The notes: generated by a model from the letters alone, not told the origin. DNA of 64,000 nucleotides from Amycolatopsis sp. DSM 110486 (GCF_019468465.1 NZ_CP080519.1:3797001-3861000), one strand, 5' to 3'. Shown: positions 1 through 8,329, numbered from the stretch's first letter. Numbers and translations are program-made.

Positions 1-578
1 GTGGGCGAGGGCGCGACGCCGCGGACGCCGACGGTGGTGCTGCCCACGGAGGCGATCTGCACGGTGCCCTGCTGCAGCTTCGAGGACGGCACGGGGTTCT
101 TCGCCGTGTGGCTGCCCCAGCCCGCGAGGGTGAGACGCTGGCCGGCGGCCGGGATCAGGCGGTTCACGGTCAGCGGCGTGATGTTCGGGACCGCGCTGTC
201 GAGCTGCACGAGGGCGACGTCGTTCTCCGCGGATTGCAGCACCTGCGTGGCCTTGCGGGTGACGCCCGCCTCCTTCGCTTCGTCGACCAGGCCGAGCGTG
301 ACGGTGGTCGGGTACGGCACCGGGCCGGACACGCGGTTGCGCTGCGCGTCGTGGAAGCAGTGGCCGGTCGTGAGGATCCACGTGGGCGCGACGAGGGAGC
401 CCGAGCAGAAGCTCGTGTACGTGCTCCCGTCCGGGCGCGGGATGCTCGCCATGGTCAGCTTGGCCGTGAAGCCGTACTGGCCCGGGGCCACGTCGGTCCC
501 GTCGGCGACGGCCAGGGCTGGGCCGGCGGTGAGGAGGGGCAGGAGGGCTGCTGCGGTGAGAGCGGCGCGGACGCGCAT
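1..578 (-). CDS. Secreted trypsin-like serine protease, 3' end outside window
   Basis: A reverse-strand frame begins at ATG 578 and runs off the left edge without a stop. It opens with a signal peptide ending around ALAVADG and continues as a chymotrypsin-fold (S1) protease. The catalytic His lies in TTGHCF and the catalytic Asp in ENDVALVQL. The serine motif would lie beyond the window. It is clearly a paralogue of the next gene: the same MRVRA opening, the same LTMASIPRPDG-type N terminus of the mature enzyme, and the same LTLAGWGS block. The pair points to tandem duplication. It would act outside the cell; its substrate is unknown. Confidence in the family is high. Activity cannot be judged because the nucleophile is not seen. 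Confidence 0.88.
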   Translation of the reverse strand, partial: MRVRAALTAAALLPLLTAGPALAVADGTDVAPGQYGFTAKLTMASIPRPDGSTYTSFCSGSLVAPTWILTTGHCFHDAQRNRVSGPVPYPTTVTLGLVDEAKEAGVTRKATQVLQSAENDVALVQLDSAVPNITPLTVNRLIPAAGQRLTLAGWGSHTAKNPVPSSKLQQGTVQIASVGSTTVGVRGVAPSP

Positions 579-725
579 TCTTTCCCTTCGTCGGGCCACC
601 GGCGGCGCGCCGATGATCGACCCTCAACGCTATCCAGCTACTTCCGGGTCAGGAATTCCCTTGTCGGGCGAAAGAAAACGGGCCCCGCGACCTGTGCGCG
701 GAGCCCGTCTTCTGGTATCTGGGTG

Positions 726-1481
726 TCAGTGGGTCTGCGACAGCACCCAGTCGGCCACCACGTCGACGCGTGAGGTCGTCTCCAGCTGGTCGTGTGGGCA
801 GTCGGGGCCTTCCGACTCGACCGCCACGATCCGGCCACCGTGGCCCGAAGCCACGAAGTAAGGTGCGCCCGAGTCGTAGAGGCAGGCGCTGGTGTCCGCG
901 GCCGGCGCGACGCCGTGCACGCCGAGGGTGGTGGCCGCGACCTCGCCGACTGCCACGGTGCCCTGCTGCAGCTTCATCGACGGAGCCGCGTCCACTGAGC
1001 TCAGTGCTCCCCAGCCGGCGAGGGTGAGCTTCTGCCCGACCGTCGGCTCGGAGCGGCTCACCTTGAGCGGCGTGATCCCGCGAACCGGCTTGTCGAGTTT
1101 CGCGAGCGCGATGTCGCCTGCGCCGGCCTGGACCACGTCGGTGACCTGGCGCGTCACGCCGAGCTTGCCGCGCTGCACGGTGGTGCCGAGCAGCACCGAA
1201 GTCGGGTACGGCACCGGGCCGGAGATCGGGTTGCGGTTCACGTCGTGGAAGCAGTGGCCGGCGGTGAGGATCCACTGCGGCGCGACGAGCGCGCCCGAGC
1301 AACCGCTGTCGTAGTGCGTGCCGTCGGGCCGCGGGATGTTCGTCATCGTGAGCTTCGCGGCGAACTCGAACCGGCCCTGCGGCACGTCGGATCCGTTGGC
1401 GACGGCCGAAGCGGGTGCGACGGTGGCGAGCGCGGCCCCGAGCGTGAGCAGAGCCGCGGAAACAATCGCGCGAACGCGCAT
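726..1481 (-). CDS. Secreted trypsin-like serine protease
   Basis: This 251-residue protein starts at ATG 1481 with a signal peptide cleaved near APASA-VANG. It is a compact S1-family protease. The triad is visible: His in LTAGHCF, Asp in AGDIALAKL, and Ser in LYDSGAPYF. The serine motif is unusual, because most family members have GDSGGP whereas here it reads YDSGAP. The Ser and the following Gly are kept, so catalysis is plausible, but the oxyanion-hole and S1 region are altered. It lies about 150 bases upstream, in the direction of transcription, of a paralogue on the same strand, so the two are a tandem pair. It likely digests or processes proteins outside the cell. No prodomain is evident. 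Confidence 0.92.
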   Translation of the reverse strand: MRVRAIVSAALLTLGAALATVAPASAVANGSDVPQGRFEFAAKLTMTNIPRPDGTHYDSGCSGALVAPQWILTAGHCFHDVNRNPISGPVPYPTSVLLGTTVQRGKLGVTRQVTDVVQAGAGDIALAKLDKPVRGITPLKVSRSEPTVGQKLTLAGWGALSSVDAAPSMKLQQGTVAVGEVAATTLGVHGVAPAADTSACLYDSGAPYFVASGHGGRIVAVESEGPDCPHDQLETTSRVDVVADWVLSQTH

Positions 1482-1565
1482 GTCACTTTCCCCCTGGTCA
1501 GTGGCACCGGTCCCGGCCGGTGATCGGCGCAGCTTAGCGATGACCGGGGTTCACTCGAAAGAGTT

Positions 1566-1605
1566 CGGGCAACCGGGCTGCCCGTGGAGCCGGCCCGGTT
1601 GCCCG
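1566..1605 (-). terminator. Strong hairpin terminator after the FKBP gene
   Basis: Two perfect 13-base inverted arms (1566-1578, CGGGCAACCGGGC, and 1593-1605) flank a 14-base loop. The stem begins six bases past the stop codon of the reverse-strand FKBP gene. There is no long T-run, which is usual for GC-rich actinomycete terminators. Confidence 0.75.
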
Positions 1606-1610
1606 GAGGT

Positions 1611-1985
1611 TCAGTTCACGCCGACGAGGTCGACGACGAAGATCAGCGTCTCGTTCGGCTTGATCACGCCGCCCGCGCCACGCTCGCCGTACGCGAGGTG
1701 CGGCGGGATCACCAGCTGGCGACGGCCGCCGATCTTCATGCCGGCCACTCCCTGGTCCCAGCCGGGGATGACCTGGCCGGCGCCGAGCGCGAAGCGCAGC
1801 GGCTCGCCGCGGTTCCAGGACGCGTCGAACTCCGCACCGGTGGAGTGCGAGACGCCGACGTAGTGGACCGTCACTGCATTGCCCGGCTGGGCCTCCGCGC
1901 CGTCACCGACGGTGAGGTCGGTGATCTCCAGTTCGGCGGGAGGGGGTCCGTCCGGGCGGTCGATTTCGGGCTTTTCCAAGGTCAT
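1611..1985 (-). CDS. FKBP-type peptidyl-prolyl cis-trans isomerase
   Basis: This is a 124-residue single-domain FKBP rotamase that accelerates cis-trans isomerisation at proline bonds and assists folding. The FKBP core runs from about residue 25 to the C terminus. It includes VTVHYVG, the substrate-pocket stretch GAGQVIPGWDQGV, and the IPPHLAYGERG and LIFVVDLVGV segments. No signal peptide or membrane segment is present, so it is probably cytosolic. ATG 1985 is preferred; an in-frame GTG three codons upstream is possible but has a weak ribosome site. It is followed by a strong hairpin and appears to be a monocistronic gene of the small actinobacterial FKBP type. Confidence 0.94.
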   Translation of the reverse strand: MTLEKPEIDRPDGPPPAELEITDLTVGDGAEAQPGNAVTVHYVGVSHSTGAEFDASWNRGEPLRFALGAGQVIPGWDQGVAGMKIGGRRQLVIPPHLAYGERGAGGVIKPNETLIFVVDLVGVN

Positions 1986-2134
1986 GGCGCTCACCGTACC
2001 CAGCGGCGTCGCGCTGCGCCGATCGGACTAGGCCCAAAGAGGGGTTAAACGCGAATAGTCTTCACACTTCATCTACCCGTCGGTAGCGTGCGCTGGGTCA
2101 CCCCTGGGGGAACCTCGTGGACGGGAGCTCCGGC

Positions 2135-5100
2135 ATGCGACGACGCATCCGCACCCTGGCTGTTTCGGCCCTGGCCGTTGTCGCGGTGGGACTCGTGACA
2201 GCGGTCGGCGGCGCGCCACCCGCCTCGGCAGCCTTGCCCGGCAACGACTACTGCGCCGGCCAGTGCAACGACATCCTCCCGCCGGGGGAGAACGGCGGCG
2301 CGACGCTGGCGGAGATCCTCGGCAACAAGGCGTTCGGCACGCAGCCCGCGCACGCCGACGACCAGCTCGGCAAGTACGCCGACCTCGCCGGCGGCTACAA
2401 GACGCTGACCACCGACACCATCGGCAAGTTCTTCAACGACTCCTCCTTCGGCGTCCCCGCCGACCAGGTCGCGAGCACGCTCCAGCCCCGCTCCGACGTC
2501 ACGATCACGCGCGACAAAGCCACCGGCGTCCCGCACATTCAGGGCACCACGCGCTCGGGCACCGAGTTCGGCGCCGGCTACGCGGCCGCGCAGGACCGCT
2601 TGTGGCTCATGGACATCATGCGCCGCGTCGGCCGCGGTCAGCTGACCTCGTACGCAGGTGGCGCGCCCGCGAACCGCGAGCTCGAGCAGTCGTTCTTCGC
2701 CGCCGCGCCCTACACCGAGGACGAGCTGCAGCAGCAGATCGAAGCGACGGCCGCCAGCGGCCCGCGCGGCAGGCAGGGCCTCGCCGACTCCCAGGCCTAC
2801 GTCGACGGGATCAACAAGTACATCACCGATTCCCACAACGGCCGCTACTTCCCGGGCGAGTACGTGCTCACCGGTCACGTCGACGCGATCACCAACGCCG
2901 GCACTATCGAGCCGTTCAAGCTCACCGACCTCGTGGTGCTCGCGTCCGTGGTCGGCGCGCAGTTCGGCGCAGGCGGCGGTGGTGAGGTGCAGAACGCGAT
3001 CGCGAAGCTCGCGCTGCAGGAGAAGTACGGCGTCGCCAAGGGCGAGCAGGTCTGGCAGAGCCTGCGCTCGGCCGACGACCCCGAGGCCGTGAAGACGCTG
3101 CACGACGGCCAGACCTTCGACTACGGCATGACCCCGGCGAACCCGCAGGGCTTGGCCTTGCCGGACAAGGGTTCCGTCACGCCGCAGCAGCTCGTCTACG
3201 ACCAGTCGGGCTCCGCGACCACCGACTCGCCCGCGAAGGTCGACGTCAAGGCGCCGGCGGACCAGCAGGCGGCGAAAGGCATGTTCGACAACGGCGTGCT
3301 GCCCGGCGACATGCTGAGCGACAAGCACGGCATGTCCAACGCGCTCGTCGTCTCGGGTTCGAAGACCGCCAGCGGCCACCCGGTCGCCGTGTTCGGCCCG
3401 CAGACCGGGTACTTCGCGCCGCAGCTGCTCCTACTGCAGGAACTTCAGGGCCCGGGCATCAGCGCGCGCGGCGCGTCGTTCGCCGGCATCTCGATGTACG
3501 TCCTGCTCGGCCGCGGCCAGGACTACTCGTGGAGCGCCACGACGTCGGCGCAGGACATCATCGACACGTTCGCGCTCCCGCTGTGCGACCCGAGCGGCAA
3601 ACCGGCCACGAAGGACTCGAACTACTACCTCTACCAGGGCCAGTGCCTGCCGATGGACACCGTGGAGCGCAAGAACACCTGGTCTCCGACGGTGGCCGAC
3701 GGCACCGCCGCCGGTTCGTACACGCTGCGCAGCTACCGCACGAAGTACGGCCCGGTCGTCAGCCGCGCGACGATCGGCGGCAAGCCGGTGGCGTACGCGT
3801 CGCTGCGGTCCTCGTACTTCCACGAGGTCGATTCGCTCATCGGCTTCCAGGAGTTCAACGACCCCGACTTCATCCACTCCGCGGCCGACTTCCAGCGGGC
3901 CGCGAGCGACGTGAACTTCACCTTCAACTGGTTCTACGCCGACTCCAAGGACGTCGCCTACTTCAACTCCGGCGCCAACCCCGTCCGCAATTCCACTGTG
4001 GACCCGATGATGCCGGTGTGGGGCGACAAGGGCTACGACTGGCAGGGCTGGAACCCCGACGGCAACAAGGCGAACTACACGCCGGCCTCGCAGCACCCGC
4101 AGTCGGTCAACCAGGACTACTACGTCAGCTGGAACAACGCGCAGGCCAAGGGCTACGCCTCGGGCGGCGCCGACAAGTCGGCCGTGCACCGAGCCGACCA
4201 GCTCGACACGCGTGTGAAGGCGCTCATCAACAGCGGCACCAAGGTGACGCGCGTGAACCTCGCGCAGGCCATGGAGGACGCGGCGCTCGCCGACTTGCGG
4301 GCCGAGGAGGTCTTGCCGCTTCTGCTGCAGGTGCTCGACAAGACGCCGCTCACCGGCGCGGCGGCCGACGCCAAGGCGAAGCTGAAGACGTGGCTGCAGC
4401 ACGGTCACCAGCGCGTGGAATCGGCGCCGGGCAGCAAGGCGTACAACGACGCCGACGCGATCCGGATCATGGACGCGTGGTGGCCGCTGCTCGTCACCGC
4501 GGAGTTCAAGCCCGCCCTGGGCGACGACGCGTTCACCGCGATGACGAACGTGCTGCAGGTCAACGAAAGCCCGTCCGGTTTCCAGAACGAGCTGCCGGGC
4601 AAGCACGTCGGCCAGCCGCACCAGGGTTCGTCGTATCAGCACGGCTGGTGGGGTTACGTCAGCAAGGACATCCGCACGGTGCTGGGGCAGCCCGTCGCCG
4701 GTCCGCTGGGCAGCACGTTCTGCGGCGGCGGCGACCTCACCACCTGCCGCACCGCGCTGGTCGACTCCCTCACGGCGGCCGCGGCGCAGCCCGCCACCAC
4801 CGTGTACCCGGGTGACGCCGACTGCTCGGCCGGTGACCAGTGGTGCGCCGACACCGTGATCCAGCGGCCGCTCGGCGGCATCACGCACGACAAGATCAGC
4901 ACGCAGAATCGGCCGACGTTCCAGCAGGTCGTGGAGTACCCGGCCCACCGCGGCGACAACGTCAGCAACCTCGCCGCGGGCAAGCCGGTGAGCGCCACGA
5001 GCGCCGAGACGGGCTTCTACAACTCGCCCGCGTCGAACGCCGTGGACGCCAACGCGAACACGCGGTGGGCCAGCGACTGGAGCGACAACCAGTCGATCAC

Positions 5101-5356
5101 CGTCGACCTCGGTTCGGTGCAGCAGGTCGCGCGGGTGGTGCTGTCGTGGGAAGCGGCGTACGCGAAGGGCTACAAGGTGCAGCTCTCGGCCGACGGCGAG
5201 AACTGGCGTGACGCGGCCGTGGTGACCGACGGCAACGGCGGCGCGGACAACGTGTCGTTCACCCCGTCGGACGCCCGGTTCGTCCGGATGCAGGGCGTGC
5301 AGCGGGGGACCGGTTACGGCTACTCGCTGTACGAGTTCGAGGTGTACGCGCACTGA
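2135..5356 (+). CDS. Secreted penicillin acylase-family Ntn hydrolase with C-terminal F5/8C domain
   Basis: This is a 1073-residue secreted precursor. A signal peptide with an RRR n-region ends near PPASA. The body is a penicillin-amidase fold: alpha-subunit region with the GAGYAAAQDRLWLMD motif, a spacer, and the autoproteolysis site before Ser401 in HGMSNALVVSGSKTASG, where the new N-terminal Ser would be the nucleophile. Later parts match the beta subunit. Residues about 940-1073 form a discoidin (F5/8 type C) domain starting NLAAGKPVSATS, a likely carbohydrate or surface-binding module. The family cleaves beta-lactam side chains, acyl-homoserine lactones or lipopeptide acyl groups; the true substrate is not evident. 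GTG 2117 is an alternative start, but ATG 2135 gives a cleaner signal peptide and has GGGAG upstream. Confidence 0.93.
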   Translation: MRRRIRTLAVSALAVVAVGLVTAVGGAPPASAALPGNDYCAGQCNDILPPGENGGATLAEILGNKAFGTQPAHADDQLGKYADLAGGYKTLTTDTIGKFFNDSSFGVPADQVASTLQPRSDVTITRDKATGVPHIQGTTRSGTEFGAGYAAAQDRLWLMDIMRRVGRGQLTSYAGGAPANRELEQSFFAAAPYTEDELQQQIEATAASGPRGRQGLADSQAYVDGINKYITDSHNGRYFPGEYVLTGHVDAITNAGTIEPFKLTDLVVLASVVGAQFGAGGGGEVQNAIAKLALQEKYGVAKGEQVWQSLRSADDPEAVKTLHDGQTFDYGMTPANPQGLALPDKGSVTPQQLVYDQSGSATTDSPAKVDVKAPADQQAAKGMFDNGVLPGDMLSDKHGMSNALVVSGSKTASGHPVAVFGPQTGYFAPQLLLLQELQGPGISARGASFAGISMYVLLGRGQDYSWSATTSAQDIIDTFALPLCDPSGKPATKDSNYYLYQGQCLPMDTVERKNTWSPTVADGTAAGSYTLRSYRTKYGPVVSRATIGGKPVAYASLRSSYFHEVDSLIGFQEFNDPDFIHSAADFQRAASDVNFTFNWFYADSKDVAYFNSGANPVRNSTVDPMMPVWGDKGYDWQGWNPDGNKANYTPASQHPQSVNQDYYVSWNNAQAKGYASGGADKSAVHRADQLDTRVKALINSGTKVTRVNLAQAMEDAALADLRAEEVLPLLLQVLDKTPLTGAAADAKAKLKTWLQHGHQRVESAPGSKAYNDADAIRIMDAWWPLLVTAEFKPALGDDAFTAMTNVLQVNESPSGFQNELPGKHVGQPHQGSSYQHGWWGYVSKDIRTVLGQPVAGPLGSTFCGGGDLTTCRTALVDSLTAAAAQPATTVYPGDADCSAGDQWCADTVIQRPLGGITHDKISTQNRPTFQQVVEYPAHRGDNVSNLAAGKPVSATSAETGFYNSPASNAVDANANTRWASDWSDNQSITVDLGSVQQVARVVLSWEAAYAKGYKVQLSADGENWRDAAVVTDGNGGADNVSFTPSDARFVRMQGVQRGTGYGYSLYEFEVYAH

Positions 5357-5363
5357 AAGACGT

Positions 5364-5393
5364 GGTCGGCTCGCCGGCGCGGGTGAGCCGACC
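5364..5393 (+). terminator. Hairpin terminator after the acylase gene
   Basis: Perfect 9-base arms GGTCGGCTC (5364-5372) and GAGCCGACC (5385-5393) flank a 12-base loop and start eight bases after the acylase stop codon. No T-run follows. Confidence 0.65.
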
Positions 5394-5425
5394 GCCACAT
5401 CACGGCTGCGAGGCCGTGGGCGCCA

Positions 5426-5518
5426 TTGCCGATCCGGCCAAAAGTAGGCGCGTCCCCCGGGGCATACCGGAAGCCTGCGACGCAGGTCATAGCGCCATGG
5501 CTGTGGCCGGATCGGCAA
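5426..5518 (+). promoter_or_regulatory. Nested inverted repeats upstream of the PLP enzyme: candidate structured leader or operator
   Basis: A perfect 14-base inverted repeat, TTGCCGATCCGGCC at 5426-5439 and its complement at 5505-5518, encloses further pairings. These are GGCGC near 5448 with GCGCC near 5492, and a tight hairpin CCTGCG-A-CGCAGG inside. The element ends 25 bases before the ATG of the Cys/Met-metabolism enzyme. Three nested helices look more like a folded RNA than chance, but I could not match it to a SAM riboswitch core. It could instead be paired regulator sites around the promoter. Confidence 0.45.
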
Positions 5519-5543
5519 CGGTGATACAGCTACGGTGTCTTTC

Positions 5544-6575
5544 ATGGACGATTGGACACCGCGCACGATCGCGATCGCGGCCGGGCGGCCGCACGGCCCC
5601 GGCGAGCCCCTGAACACTCCGATCGTGGCCACGAGCACGTTCGAAGCCGGCGGTGACTCCGTCTACGCGCGCTCCGACGGCACCGAGACCTGGCACGCGC
5701 TCGAAGAGGCCGTCGGTGCGCTGGAAGGCGGCCACGCCACCAGCTTCGGCTCCGGTGTCGCGACCCTGTCGGCCGTGCTGGACACGCTGCCGGTCGGCTC
5801 GTCCGTGGCGGTCCCGACGTTCAGCTACGCGGTGACGCGCGGCGCGATGCACCACGCGGAGAAAATGGGCCGCATCACCGTCACCGAGCTCGAACCCACC
5901 GACACGCAGGCGTGGCTCGACTGCGACGCCGACCTGCTGTGGCTCGAGTCGCCGACGAACCCGACGCTCGAAGTGATGGAGATCGAGACCATCGCGCGCG
6001 GCACCCGCGGCCGGGTCGTCGTGGACAACACCTTCGCGACGCCGCTGCACCAGCAGCCGCTGAAGCTGGGCGCGGACATCGTGGTGCACAGCGCGACGAA
6101 GCTCATCGGCGGTCACAGCGACCTGTTGCTGGGCATCACTGTCGCGGCCGACGAGACCATCGCGGCCGAGCTGCGCGGCGCGCGTACGCGCATCGGCTCG
6201 ACGCCCGGCGCGCTCGAAGCGTGGCTCGCCTTGCGTGGCCTGCGCACGATGCCGGTGCGGCTTGCGGAGCAGACGAAAACGGCGGCACTGCTGGCTTCCC
6301 GCTTGGCGGAACACCCGGCCGTCACGAAGGTGCGTTACCCCGGGTTCGGGATGATGGTGTCGTTCGAGCTGGCCACGGCCGAAGCCGCCGACAAGGTGTG
6401 TTCCACTGTCCGGCTGATCCGCGCGGCGACGAGCCTCGGCGGCGTGGAAAGCCTGGTGGAGCGGCGTGCGTGGCTGCCGGGTGAGGAGCGTGTGCCCGCC
6501 GGTTTGCTGCGCTTCAGTGTCGGCCTGGAGGACCCGGAAGACCTCTGGCGCGACCTCGTTACCGCATTGGGCTGA
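5544..6575 (+). CDS. PLP-dependent Cys/Met-metabolism enzyme (cystathionine gamma-lyase/synthase type)
   Basis: This 343-residue protein belongs to the trans-sulfuration (Cys/Met metabolism) family of fold-type I PLP enzymes. PLP would bind Lys186 in the HSATKLIGGHSD motif. The VVDNTFATPLHQQPL segment and the late SLGGVESLVERRA motif are also typical. It is shorter than the usual 380-400 residues, mainly through a trimmed C-terminal domain, so the exact reaction (gamma-lyase, gamma-synthase or beta-lyase) is open. There is no ribosome site before ATG 5544. A TACGGT hexamer seven bases upstream of the ATG would fit a leaderless transcript, which would conflict with a long structured RNA leader. 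GTG 5535 is a less likely start. Confidence 0.88.
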   Translation: MDDWTPRTIAIAAGRPHGPGEPLNTPIVATSTFEAGGDSVYARSDGTETWHALEEAVGALEGGHATSFGSGVATLSAVLDTLPVGSSVAVPTFSYAVTRGAMHHAEKMGRITVTELEPTDTQAWLDCDADLLWLESPTNPTLEVMEIETIARGTRGRVVVDNTFATPLHQQPLKLGADIVVHSATKLIGGHSDLLLGITVAADETIAAELRGARTRIGSTPGALEAWLALRGLRTMPVRLAEQTKTAALLASRLAEHPAVTKVRYPGFGMMVSFELATAEAADKVCSTVRLIRAATSLGGVESLVERRAWLPGEERVPAGLLRFSVGLEDPEDLWRDLVTALG

Positions 6576-6821
6576 ACTCGGTCAACAATTCACGGAGCTT
6601 CGCCGGCGGGCCGGAAACTGTTACAGTAAAGGCACGGTTCCGCCGGCTTTCGTGTGTGAGCGCGGTGTTGAGCCACTTCATCGCCAGGGTCCGCGGGTTC
6701 GTTACCTCCATTTACGGTGCTTTTAATCACCGTCGAAAACGTTTCGTGTTCCCCCCATTTCTCCGGCAGGATCAGCGGACGCGGTGGGGGTCACCGCGCT
6801 TTCTTCCAGGGAGAACAACAC
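6576..6821 (+). other. Promoter-bearing intergenic region upstream of the sortase unit
   Basis: This 246-base stretch holds no convincing gene. It contains a short palindrome ACTGTTACAGT (6617-6627) and a hairpin ACGGTG...CACCGT (6714-6733) with an AT-rich loop. It ends with GGGAG close to the GTG start at 6822. It probably carries the promoter and 5' leader of the secreted protein and sortase genes. I could not assign -35/-10 boxes. Confidence 0.4.
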
Positions 6822-7562
6822 GTGAAGAAGACCCTGGGCAGACTCGCGGGCGCTGTGCTCGCAGGCGCCCTGATCAGCCTCGCCGTCACGCCCTCCGCCT
6901 TCGCGCAGGACGAAAACGGCAGCACTCCGGCGACGTCGGAGACCGCCCCGGCGACCACCGACGCGCCGGTTACGGACGCACCGACGTCCGACGCGCCCAC
7001 TTCGGACACGCCGAGCTCGGACGCCCCGACTTCCGAGGCGCCGTCCTCTTCGGACACCCCGCCCACCACCGGCGGGCAGCCGACCGACACCAGCCAGCCG
7101 GGCAACCCGGGCCACACCGGTGAGCCGAGCGACTCGTCGACCCCGACCACGTCGGGCTCCGAAGAGACCTCCACGCCGGAGGAGCCGCCGTACGAGGACG
7201 ACATCGCTTACGGCGTCGACTTCGACGGTGGCCAGGGCCTGTTCGTGATCGCCTGCGCCGCGGGCGAGCCGACCAACGTGTCCTCGACCGACTTCGACCT
7301 GATCGAAGGCCCGCACCAGGACGAGACCGACGGCCGCTACTGGGGCTGGCTCGTGCAGCGCCACGACGGCGTGTCCTTCGACGCCGGCAACGTGACCGCG
7401 ACCTGGACCTGCGGCGGCGACCAGACCGGCGACCAGCCGGTTCCGCCGGCGGGCGGCGCGGGCGCGGGCTCCGCGGGCACGACCAACGGTGACGGCAACT
7501 CGCAGGTCAAGTACGCGCCCAAGGGCGGCGTCGAGACCGGCTTCGGCGGCATGGCCGCTTGA
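6822..7562 (+). CDS. Secreted Thr/Ser/Pro-rich protein with C-terminal PKGGVETGFGG tail, candidate sortase partner
   Basis: This 246-residue protein begins at GTG 6822. A signal peptide ends at PSAFA-QDE. A low-complexity acidic linker (about 28-125) is made of repeated DAPTSD/TSEAP units typical of wall-spanning or glycosylated stalks. A globular domain follows (about 126-200, AYGVDFDGGQGLFVIACAAGEP..TATWTCGGD) with two cysteines. The protein ends in a Gly-rich tail with PKGGVETGFGGMAA. There is no C-terminal hydrophobic helix or classic LPxTG. The stop codon overlaps the start of the class F sortase, so the two are translationally coupled. I infer the tail may be a non-standard sortase signal. 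The function of the globular domain is not recognised. Confidence 0.85.
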   Translation: MKKTLGRLAGAVLAGALISLAVTPSAFAQDENGSTPATSETAPATTDAPVTDAPTSDAPTSDTPSSDAPTSEAPSSSDTPPTTGGQPTDTSQPGNPGHTGEPSDSSTPTTSGSEETSTPEEPPYEDDIAYGVDFDGGQGLFVIACAAGEPTNVSSTDFDLIEGPHQDETDGRYWGWLVQRHDGVSFDAGNVTATWTCGGDQTGDQPVPPAGGAGAGSAGTTNGDGNSQVKYAPKGGVETGFGGMAA

Positions 7563-8260
7563 TGGCGAATACTGCGCCGATCGTTACCAATCCGACCACA
7601 GCCACGGCCGGATGGCTTCGCAGTAACGGTTACGTGCCGCGCGGGGGCCGGCCTACTTTTGGCCGGATTGGTAAGTGCGGGCAGGGCGTCGCGATCGCGG
7701 GCGCCCTGCTCCTTTCCCTGACGCTGAGCGGCTGCGGTTCGGATGCCCCGGCAACCGCCGCGAAGCCCGCGCCGGTGAGCAAGCCGGTGCCGGTGACCAA
7801 ACCGTTCACCGGGCTGAGGCCGACGTCGGTGGAGATCCCGAAGATCGGCGCGAAGTCGTCACTGATCACCGTGCTGCCCAACAAGGACGGGCAGATCTCG
7901 GTGCCGTCGGTGAAGACGCCGATGCAGGCCGCGTGGTACCGCCTCTCGCCCGTGCCGGGTGAGGTCGGCCCGGCGATCGTGCTGGGGCACGTCGACGGCA
8001 ACCACCAGCCGGGCATCTTCTACAAGCTCAAGGACGTCAACCCCGGCGACGAGGTCGACATCGAGCGCAGCGACGGCAAGAAGCTGAAGTTCGTGGTGGA
8101 CCACAAGGACGAGGTCCCCAAGGACACCTTCCCCACGCAGGCGGTCTTCGGCAACACCGACAAGCCGCAGCTGCGGCTGATCACGTGCGGTGGCGTGTTC
8201 GACCACGCCGAGCACAGCTACAAGGACAACATCGTCGTGTACGCGAACCTCGTCTCCTGA
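7562..8260 (+). CDS. Class F sortase with lipobox
   Basis: This 232-residue transpeptidase is of the actinobacterial class F sortase type. After an unusual N-terminal extension comes a hydrophobic segment ending in LTLSGCGSD, a lipobox that predicts lipid anchoring. A Pro/Lys-rich linker and the sortase barrel follow (about 80-232). Catalytic His143 (VLGHVDG) and Cys209 (LITCGG) are present. The basic position near the end reads SYKDNIVVYA, with Lys where many sortases have Arg. ATG 7562 shares its A with the previous stop (TGATG), showing coupling to the secreted partner. A downstream GTG near 7633 would shorten the N terminus. It would join the partner, or another wall protein, to an amine acceptor. 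Confidence 0.9.
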   Translation: MANTAPIVTNPTTATAGWLRSNGYVPRGGRPTFGRIGKCGQGVAIAGALLLSLTLSGCGSDAPATAAKPAPVSKPVPVTKPFTGLRPTSVEIPKIGAKSSLITVLPNKDGQISVPSVKTPMQAAWYRLSPVPGEVGPAIVLGHVDGNHQPGIFYKLKDVNPGDEVDIERSDGKKLKFVVDHKDEVPKDTFPTQAVFGNTDKPQLRLITCGGVFDHAEHSYKDNIVVYANLVS

Positions 8261-8279
8261 CCGTTCCCGAACGCGATCA

Positions 8280-8311
8280 CGCAGCCCGGTGCCACCAGCG
8301 GCCGGGCTGCG
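8280..8311 (+). terminator. Rho-independent terminator after the sortase
   Basis: Perfect 10-base arms CGCAGCCCGG (8280-8289) and CCGGGCTGCG (8302-8311) with a 12-base loop are followed by GTCGTTTT. It sits between two convergent genes and may also serve the reverse-strand GntR gene. Confidence 0.8.
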
Positions 8312-8329
8312 GTCGTTTTCCAGGCCGGT

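Noticed and set aside
5426..5518. SAM riboswitch call for the structured leader
   Set aside because: The expected conserved core of SAM-I/SAM-IV was not found and the gene may have a leaderless start; kept only as an unassigned structure.
3431..5638. Reverse-strand frame of 735 codons opposite the acylase gene
   Set aside because: The forward gene has signal peptide, nucleophile motif and discoidin domain; the reverse product is low-complexity Arg/Val/Leu.
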